Source of the DNA: Streptomyces olivochromogenes
Lineage (GTDB): Bacteria > Actinomycetota > Actinomycetes > Streptomycetales > Streptomycetaceae
DNA length: 64,000 bases
Direction: 5' to 3'
Assembly: GCF_001514115.1 (NCBI RefSeq)
Contig: NZ_KQ948454.1
Span: 419,425-483,424, forward strand
Below, piece after piece: positions 58,742 to 64,000 of the stretch. The position numbers and the translations under genes are program-made. The notes under the pieces were generated by a model. That model worked only from the letters and a program-made list of their open reading frames with translations, made no database searches and was not told the origin of the DNA. How positions within the stretch are numbered: the first letter of the stretch is position 1; each line of letters begins with the position of its first letter.

Positions 58742-61165
58742 TCAGCTCACTCCTGCCGGGGTCCCGACCTCACCCGTGCGCTTGAGCTTCTGCCAGCGGA
58801 GGCGGCCGCCGGTCAGGGCGGTCACGGAGGAGTGGATCAGGACGAGGTACATCATCTGGCGGTAGGCGAGCTGCTGCAGCGGCAGCATCGCGAGGTAGCG
58901 GTACTTCTCGCGGTCGAGGCGGAACGCGTAGGCCGCGCAGACGAGTTGGACGACCAGCACCGCCAGCCAGGCCAGCAGTGAGGCCCAGAAGTCCACGAAG
59001 ATCATCGAGTAGATCGTGAACACGTCGATGAGCGGAGCGAGGACCGGCGTGATGATCTGGAAGATCACGACGAGCGGCATGCCGATGCGGCCGAAGCGGC
59101 CCGACGGGCCCTTGTCCGTCAGCGACTTGCGGTGTTTCCACAGCGCCTGCATGGTGCCGTACGACCAGCGGTAGCGCTGCGACCACAGCTGCTTCAGCGA
59201 ACTCGGCGCCTCCGTCCAGGCCCTGGCGTGCTCCTGGTAGACGACCCGCCAGCCCGCGCGGTGCATCGCGATGGTGATGTCGGTGTCCTCGGCGAGCGTG
59301 TCCTCGCTCATGCCACCGACCTCGAGGACCGCGTCGCGGCGGAACGCGCCGATCGCGCCCGGGATGGTGGGCATGCAGCGCAGCAGGTCGTACATGCGGC
59401 GGTCGAGGTTGAAGCCCATCACGTACTCGATGTGCTGCCAGGCGCCGATGATGGTGTTGCGGTTGCCGACCTTGGCGTTGCCCGCGACCGCGCCGATGCC
59501 CGGGTCCGCGAAGGGCTGGACGAGCTGGTGCACGGCGTCCGGCTCGAAGACGGTGTCGCCGTCCATCATCACGACGATGTCGTAACTCGCGTTGCGGACG
59601 CCGTTGTTGAGGGCGGCCGGTTTGCCCGCGTTCTCCTGGCGGATGACCCGGACGTTGGGCAGGCCCAGCGCCTCGGCGATCTCCTTGGTGCCGTCGGTGG
59701 AGCCGTCGTCGACGACGATGATCTCGATCGGATGGGTGCTCTGCGCCAGCGAGTGAAGCGTGTTGGCGATGCACTCCTTCTCGTTGTACGCGGGCACGAT
59801 CACCGTCACCGGCCTGGTGACCGTCGGCCCCCAGCTGAACTTGCCGCCCTTGCCGCGCTTCTTGTTGCGCTGTCTGTAGTGGCGGCGGGCGAGGATCAGC
59901 ATCATCCCGAAGCGGCCCATGACGGAGATGCCGACGACCAGCAGCAGCCAGGAGAGCAGCGGCAGGACCCATTCGGCGACCGCGACCGCGTAGACGAGGG
60001 CCTTGCCCTCGTAGAGGGTCGAGCCGGTGGCCTTCTGCTGGCCGGACTGCTCGATGTTCACCTTGTTGGAGGAGTTGTTGGCGGAGTTGTCGGCGGAGCT
60101 CGAACCGGGCGCGGACTGCGCGCCGCCCGGCTGCTCGCCCAGCGCGCCGGCACCGGCCCCCGCACTCGCCCCGGCACCCGCACCCGCACCCGCACCCGCA
60201 CCGGTGCCGGTCTGTCCGGCGCCGGCCTCGACGGCCTGTCCGGAACCGGTGGCGCCCGTGCGGCCTGCGCCGTTCGGCGCCCCGTTCAGCTTCGCCATCG
60301 CACCGCTGACGGTGGTGAAGGAGTACCCCTTCGCCTTCATCTTCTTGATGTACGTGTCGAGCGCCTTGACCGTCTCCGAGCGGTCGCCGCCCGCGTCGTG
60401 CATGAGGACGACGGCGCCCTTGTTGTTCTTCGGCGTGGCCCACTGGACGATCTTCGAGACGCCCGGCTTCTTCCAGTCGTCGCTGTCGGTGTCGACGAAG
60501 ACGCTGGTGTAGCCGAGGTTGCCGATCTCCTTGTAGACGGGCCAGCTGTAGTTGTCGACCGCGTTGATCTCCGAGGAGTACGGGGCGCGGAACAGCGTCG
60601 TCGTGATCCCCGCCGCACCCGCGAGCGCGAGCTGGGTCTGCTTCAGCTCGCGCTGGAGCCGGCCCGTGCCCTGGTAGGAGAGGTCGACGTGGGTGAAGGT
60701 GTGGATGCCGACCTCGTTGCCCTGGTCCACGAGGTCCTTCACGACGCCCGGATAGCGGGAGACCATCGAGCCGACCATGAAGAAGGTGCCCTCGACGTTG
60801 TTGTCGTCGAGCACCTTGAGGATCTGGGGGGTCCAGGTCGGGGTCGGACCGTCGTCGAAGGTGAGCACGATGGTCTTCTTCGGAACGGACTGGGTCTTGG
60901 CCGTGCCGCCCGTGAACGTCAGGAGCGGACCGCCGTCGAGGATCTTCTGCGGCACCTTGTCGTAGGCCGCGCCGTCGCGCACCCGCGCGTCGTTGCCGAT
61001 CTCGGAACGCAGATAGCCGTCGAGCAGCATCACGCTGGTGAGCCCCAGCAGGAGCAGCAGGGCGAGGATCACACGCGGTTTCTGCAGCGCCGCGGCCTTG
61101 CCGGCCGCCCGCTCCATCTTGGTGGGGGCGCGCCGGCGGCCGCGTGAAGGCGTCGTCGAAGTCAT
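58742..61165 (-). CDS. Bifunctional polysaccharide deacetylase/family-2 glycosyltransferase
   Basis: Fusion enzyme of 807 residues. After a signal-anchor helix (ILALLLLLGLTSVMLLDGYL) comes an extracellular NodB deacetylase with TFDDGP, HTFTH, RAPYS and LMHDAGGD. A Gly/Ala-rich linker (repeats of GAGA) leads to a second membrane helix and a processive GT2 domain: VIVPAYNEKEC, VVDDGSTDGT, MMDGDT (DxD), EDTDI and QRYRW. Two or three C-terminal helices follow. The layout is that of Streptomyces MatB, linked to a PNAG-like matrix polymer. The next gene encodes an acyltransferase and the previous one a small membrane protein. Confidence 0.93.
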   Translation of the reverse strand: MTSTTPSRGRRRAPTKMERAAGKAAALQKPRVILALLLLLGLTSVMLLDGYLRSEIGNDARVRDGAAYDKVPQKILDGGPLLTFTGGTAKTQSVPKKTIVLTFDDGPTPTWTPQILKVLDDNNVEGTFFMVGSMVSRYPGVVKDLVDQGNEVGIHTFTHVDLSYQGTGRLQRELKQTQLALAGAAGITTTLFRAPYSSEINAVDNYSWPVYKEIGNLGYTSVFVDTDSDDWKKPGVSKIVQWATPKNNKGAVVLMHDAGGDRSETVKALDTYIKKMKAKGYSFTTVSGAMAKLNGAPNGAGRTGATGSGQAVEAGAGQTGTGAGAGAGAGAGASAGAGAGALGEQPGGAQSAPGSSSADNSANNSSNKVNIEQSGQQKATGSTLYEGKALVYAVAVAEWVLPLLSWLLLVVGISVMGRFGMMLILARRHYRQRNKKRGKGGKFSWGPTVTRPVTVIVPAYNEKECIANTLHSLAQSTHPIEIIVVDDGSTDGTKEIAEALGLPNVRVIRQENAGKPAALNNGVRNASYDIVVMMDGDTVFEPDAVHQLVQPFADPGIGAVAGNAKVGNRNTIIGAWQHIEYVMGFNLDRRMYDLLRCMPTIPGAIGAFRRDAVLEVGGMSEDTLAEDTDITIAMHRAGWRVVYQEHARAWTEAPSSLKQLWSQRYRWSYGTMQALWKHRKSLTDKGPSGRFGRIGMPLVVIFQIITPVLAPLIDVFTIYSMIFVDFWASLLAWLAVLVVQLVCAAYAFRLDREKYRYLAMLPLQQLAYRQMMYLVLIHSSVTALTGGRLRWQKLKRTGEVGTPAGVS

Positions 61166-61184
61166 GGAGGTGGGTCCGTTCCGG

Positions 61185-61589
61185 TCAGTTGGCGCCGGTG
61201 GAAGCGGACGCGGATGCGGCCGGGGAAGCGGCCGAGGAGGGGGCCGTGCCCGTGCGCAGGCCCGACGGCGGGGTGCCGGTCGGCCTGCCGGTGGGGGCCA
61301 CGCCGCCCTGCGGCCGAAGGTTGCCCCCGGGTGCGGAGCCGGCCTGGTCGCCGCTGAACGGGAAGAGCGAGGACGGGGTCAGCGAGGTGCCCCAGCCCAT
61401 GAAGGCCATCCCGAGGACTACCGCGTAACCGAAGCAGACGGCGCCGAAGAGCATGCCGCACCTGCGCAGCAGACGTGCTCTGCGCCCGGAGTTGTCAACG
61501 AACACGGGACCGTCTTCGGACGCGTTGCCGCGTTTGCGGCGGCGGCCGCGCCCTTGACTGTGGTTTTCGATGGCTGACTCGGATTGCAT
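61185..61589 (-). CDS. Small membrane protein of the polysaccharide locus
   Basis: A 134-residue protein without a known domain. The N-terminal 35 residues are basic (RGRRRKRGN; RRARLLRRCG), one transmembrane helix follows (MLFGAVCFGYAVVLGMAFMGW, about 46-66), and the rest is an extracellular Pro/Gly/Thr/Ala-rich tail. It lies 19 bases upstream of the deacetylase-glycosyltransferase gene and is likely co-transcribed; by position it could be an accessory subunit, like IcaD or MatA, but the sequence does not show this. Confidence 0.78.
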   Translation of the reverse strand: MQSESAIENHSQGRGRRRKRGNASEDGPVFVDNSGRRARLLRRCGMLFGAVCFGYAVVLGMAFMGWGTSLTPSSLFPFSGDQAGSAPGGNLRPQGGVAPTGRPTGTPPSGLRTGTAPSSAASPAASASASTGAN

Positions 61590-61896
61590 TCCCCGGATAT
61601 TAGGGCTCCTTTATGTGGCCAATTCTCTGGTTCTCATGTGAGGCGCCCATGAAACTTGGCCCAAGCTGTCCATTCCCTGAGAGAATCCTTGAACATCCGC
61701 GCAGCTCAGGGTCGATACATATTTACCTTGTGTACCGATTCGCGGCCCGGGTTGCCCGATTCGCGTACCGCTACTCATGGGTTACCCATGCGCTTCCTGT
61801 ATTCGGGAATCGCCGTCGGATGTGCCACCTTGGAACTCCCGAATCCCACTTTGTTTCGGTCCTGAGACAGAAATCACGAGAGCGGGTGCATACGCA
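61590..61896. other. Divergent promoter region with a 15-bp palindrome
   Basis: A 307-base stretch, distinctly AT-richer than its surroundings, between the polysaccharide locus (leftward) and the GH18-like gene (rightward). It carries the perfect palindrome CATGGGTTACCCATG at 61776-61790 and a repeated CCGATTCGCG word (about 61736 and 61756). No gene is supported; the open frames have no family resemblance. Confidence 0.6.
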
Positions 61897-62949
61897 ATGA
61901 GGGGTTATCTGAGGCCGGCTGCCGGGCTCACCTGCCTGTTTGCTCTGGCGGCGGCGGGGTGCTCTTCCGGTGGCACGGGCACCACGGACGCGGCGCCCCC
62001 GCGGACCGCCCAGGCCCCGCGGACGAGTGCGGCGCCCTCCGAGAGCGCGTCCTCCTCCGACACCTCGTCCAGCACCTCGTACGCGCCCTACGTGAGCGCC
62101 ACGGAGGCTTCCGCGACGGACTCGACGGGGTCTCCGACCACGTACAACCTGGCCTTCGTGATCTCCGACGGCAGCAACTGCACGGCCAAGTGGAACGGCA
62201 CGGACGCCATCGACAAGGCCGCCGTGAAGTCCCGGATCTCGGCGCTGAAGAAGTCAGGCGCGAGTGTGCGCGTCTCGTTCGGCGGGGCGTCCGGCAAGGA
62301 GCTGGCGGAGGTCTGCGGCAGCGCGAGCGCGCTCGCGGCGGCGTACGGGGCGGCGCTCGACGCCGCCGGGTCCACCCAGGCCGACTTCGACATCGAGGGG
62401 GACGCGCTGACCGACTCCGCGTCGGTGGCGCTGCGGTCCAAGGCGATCGCGCTGCTCCAGGAGGAGCGCGATGACCTGAAGATGTCCTTCACGCTGCCGG
62501 TCATGCCGTCCGGGCTGGATTCGGACAGTCTGGCGCTGCTGGAGTCCGCCAACGACAACTCCGTGACGGTCTCCACGGTCAACATCATGACGATGAATTA
62601 CGGGAGTTCGTACTCGGGGGACATGGGCGACTACGCCGAGACGTCCGCCAAGGCGACCCACGATCAGCTGCAGGATGTGTTCGGGCTGTCGAGTGCGGGG
62701 GCCTGGCAGGGGCTCGCGTTGACGTCGATGATCGGGGACAACGACGTGGCCAACGAAACGTTCAGCCTCTCGGACGCGGCGCAGGTCCGTGCGTTTGCCG
62801 AGTCGAAGAAGATCGCTTGGGTGTCGATGTGGTCGACGTTCCGGGATCAGCAGTGTTCGAGTGATGACGCTTCTTCGGACAATGCGGCCACCAATTGCAG
62901 TGGAGTTTCGCAGAGTTCGGGGGCGTTTGCTCAGGCGTTCGCTGGGTGA
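61897..62949 (+). CDS. GH18-like (chitinase-type) lipoprotein
   Basis: Surface lipoprotein of 350 residues. A signal peptide with lipobox LAAAGCSS places the lipidated Cys near residue 22; a Ser/Thr/Ala-rich spacer extends to about 75. The TIM-barrel domain resembles bacterial GH18 chitinases: VRVSFGGASGKEL (the SxGG motif), ADFDIEGDAL with the catalytic Glu of the DxxDxDxE motif, and MTMNYGSSYSGDMG (the MxY region). The first Asp of the catalytic motif is not evident, so activity is uncertain. The start ATG has only a weak ribosome binding site. Confidence 0.82.
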   Translation: MRGYLRPAAGLTCLFALAAAGCSSGGTGTTDAAPPRTAQAPRTSAAPSESASSSDTSSSTSYAPYVSATEASATDSTGSPTTYNLAFVISDGSNCTAKWNGTDAIDKAAVKSRISALKKSGASVRVSFGGASGKELAEVCGSASALAAAYGAALDAAGSTQADFDIEGDALTDSASVALRSKAIALLQEERDDLKMSFTLPVMPSGLDSDSLALLESANDNSVTVSTVNIMTMNYGSSYSGDMGDYAETSAKATHDQLQDVFGLSSAGAWQGLALTSMIGDNDVANETFSLSDAAQVRAFAESKKIAWVSMWSTFRDQQCSSDDASSDNAATNCSGVSQSSGAFAQAFAG

Positions 62950-62970
62950 CGGCGCATATCTGATCTGCGG

Positions 62971-63020
62971 GCCGGTGGGGGCTGGTCGCGCAGTTCCCCG
63001 CGCCCCTGAAAACGGGGCGC
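62971..63020. repeat. Streptomyces-type dispersed element with terminator hairpin
   Basis: GGCTGGTCGCGCAGTTCCCC followed by GCGCCCC-TGAAAAC-GGGGCGC. I recognise the GCGCAGTTCCCCGCGCCCC core as a very common intergenic sequence in Streptomyces. The last part folds into a seven-base stem (63000-63020) between two convergent genes and probably ends both transcripts. Confidence 0.7.
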
Positions 63021-63043
63021 TTCCCCGCCCGGGGGCAAGAAGT

Positions 63044-63490
63044 TCAGCGGCGTCTGTGTACCAGGCGACCCGCGCACACGGTCGCGACGCATGCCCCATC
63101 CACGTCGAACACCGCCAGGTCGGCCCGGCCGGGGGCCACGATCGCCGTAGGCCGGGTGCGGGCCAGGACCACGACGTCGTTTCGCTGGGCCGCGGCCCGG
63201 AGTTCCGGTGTGTCGACGTGCTCCTGAAGAACCGCCACCGCACCCGACTTCAGAATGGCGTGAACGCGTTCCCGTGGGGACGGCGCCTGCGGCAGTGGGC
63301 CCTCATGGACGAGTGCCGGGCCGAGGACCCCGGGCCAGCTGCGGACCCGTGCCCCCGGAAAGCGCTCCAGCAGCACGTCCAGCGGACCGGTGCCCGCGAC
63401 CCGGTCGCCCTCCACGGCGACCGCGCCGTCCTTCAGCGGGTCCGCGTCCCAGCTGATGCGCAGCTCGTCGGCGGTGTGGATCGTCAGCAC
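63044..63490 (-). CDS. Imidazolonepropionase-like (amidohydrolase-related) small protein
   Basis: A 148-residue protein resembling only the outer beta-domain parts of an amidohydrolase. It starts MLTIHTADELRISWDADPLKDGAVAVEGDRV, typical of the N-terminal strand region, and ends GRADLAVFDVDGACVATVCAGRLVHRR, typical of the C-terminal one; the metal-binding barrel core that should lie between is missing. It is therefore either a specialised short protein or an old internal deletion. It sits 7 bases downstream of mqnC on the same strand, probably in one operon. Confidence 0.8.
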   Translation of the reverse strand: MLTIHTADELRISWDADPLKDGAVAVEGDRVAGTGPLDVLLERFPGARVRSWPGVLGPALVHEGPLPQAPSPRERVHAILKSGAVAVLQEHVDTPELRAAAQRNDVVVLARTRPTAIVAPGRADLAVFDVDGACVATVCAGRLVHRRR

Positions 63491-63497
63491 GGCGGCG

Positions 63498-64000
63498 CTA
63501 GTTGGAGGCGAGCAGCTTCAGCTCGGGGTGCGCCGTGCCGCCCTCGATCGCGGTGGACGAGATGTGGGACATGACGCGCTCGTCGACCGGGTCGTTCGCC
63601 GGGTCGTCGTGGACGACGATGTGCTCGTACGTCGTGGTCCGCTGGGCGGGCACGCGGCCGGCCTTGCGGATCAGGTCGATGATCTCCATGCGGTTGGAGC
63701 GGTGCTTGGCGCCGGCGGAGGAGACGACGTTCTCCTCCAGCATGATCGAGCCGAGGTCGTCCGCGCCGTAGTGCAGGGAGAGCTGGCCGACCTCCTTGCC
63801 GGTGGTGAGCCAGGAGCCCTGGATGTGGGCGATGTTGTCCATGAACAGCCGGGCGATCGCGATCATCCGCAGGTACTCGAAGAGCGTCGCCTGCGTGCGG
63901 CCCTTCAGGTGGTTGTTCTCGGGCTGGTAGGTGTACGGGATGAAGGCGCGGAAGCCGCCCGTGCGGTCCTGTACGTCACGGATCATCCGCAGGTGCTCGA
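63498..64000 (-). CDS. mqnC: Cyclic dehypoxanthinyl futalosine synthase MqnC, C-terminal part
   Basis: Radical-SAM enzyme of the futalosine route to menaquinone. Only the last 167 or so residues are inside the window; the frame is open to the right edge and the [4Fe-4S] CxxxCxxC region lies outside. Visible family segments: RMIRDVQDRTGGFRAFIPYTYQPENNHL, YLRMIAIARLFMDNIAHIQGSW and HYGADDLGSIMLEENVVSSAG, followed by IIDLIRKAGRVPAQRTTTYE. It shows that this organism makes menaquinone by the MqnABCD route, with UbiE as the final methyltransferase. Confidence 0.94.
   Translation of the reverse strand, partial: EHLRMIRDVQDRTGGFRAFIPYTYQPENNHLKGRTQATLFEYLRMIAIARLFMDNIAHIQGSWLTTGKEVGQLSLHYGADDLGSIMLEENVVSSAGAKHRSNRMEIIDLIRKAGRVPAQRTTTYEHIVVHDDPANDPVDERVMSHISSTAIEGGTAHPELKLLASN

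Overview
The window is a stretch of a high-GC actinomycete chromosome, almost certainly Streptomyces. Supporting signs are strong third-position G/C in every gene, frequent GTG starts, GTGA/ATGA gene overlaps, a complete 14-gene nuoA-N operon, the futalosine-route menaquinone enzyme MqnC, a ydaO (c-di-AMP) riboswitch before a LysM/transglycosylase gene, and Streptomyces-type GC-rich dispersed repeats. The DNA reads as core chromosome: I see no phage, insertion sequence, integrase, rRNA, tRNA or CRISPR array.

Left part (1-16.3 kb): a GC-rich repeat-filled intergenic region, a NarL-type response regulator, the korAB 2-oxoacid:ferredoxin oxidoreductase, a divergent HxlR regulator/quinone-reductase-like SDR pair with an operator-like inverted repeat, RarD, a VOC protein, a secreted M28 aminopeptidase, two divergent conserved proteins of unknown role, an FMN-reductase-like protein, a LolA-like protein with an ABC-2 exporter, and a secreted CHRD-domain protein.

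Middle (16.4-36.2 kb): a long-chain polyprenyl diphosphate synthase; a decayed CocE/NonD hydrolase pseudogene whose individual lesions can be read; a riboswitch-controlled LysM/transglycosylase; a HAD phosphatase; a flavin monooxygenase/ATP-grasp ligase pair; fumarylacetoacetase; and a seven-part cluster (GntR regulator, AprB-like ferredoxin, substrate-binding lipoprotein, permease, ATPase, AprA-like flavoprotein fused to HEAT repeats) that is the best candidate here for an undescribed system. RecQ follows.

Right part (36.4-64 kb): nuoN to nuoA on the minus strand, ending at a perfect hairpin and preceded by a Rex/Crp-like operator; then a secreted NlpC/P60 hydrolase, a geranylgeranyl-reductase-family flavoprotein, GNAT and PASTA proteins, demethylmenaquinone methyltransferase, a three-gene extracellular polysaccharide locus (small membrane protein, deacetylase-glycosyltransferase fusion, acyltransferase), a GH18-like lipoprotein, an amidohydrolase-like remnant and the C-terminal part of MqnC.

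A theme links much of the window: polyprenyl synthase, prenyl reductase, UbiE/MenG and MqnC are menaquinone-supply functions and complex I is a consumer of menaquinone. KorAB adds reduced ferredoxin. Several intergenic regions carry GTGA-N6-TCAC palindromes of the Crp/Rex type. No search or folding program was available; all calls rest on reading the sequence and on recalled family features.
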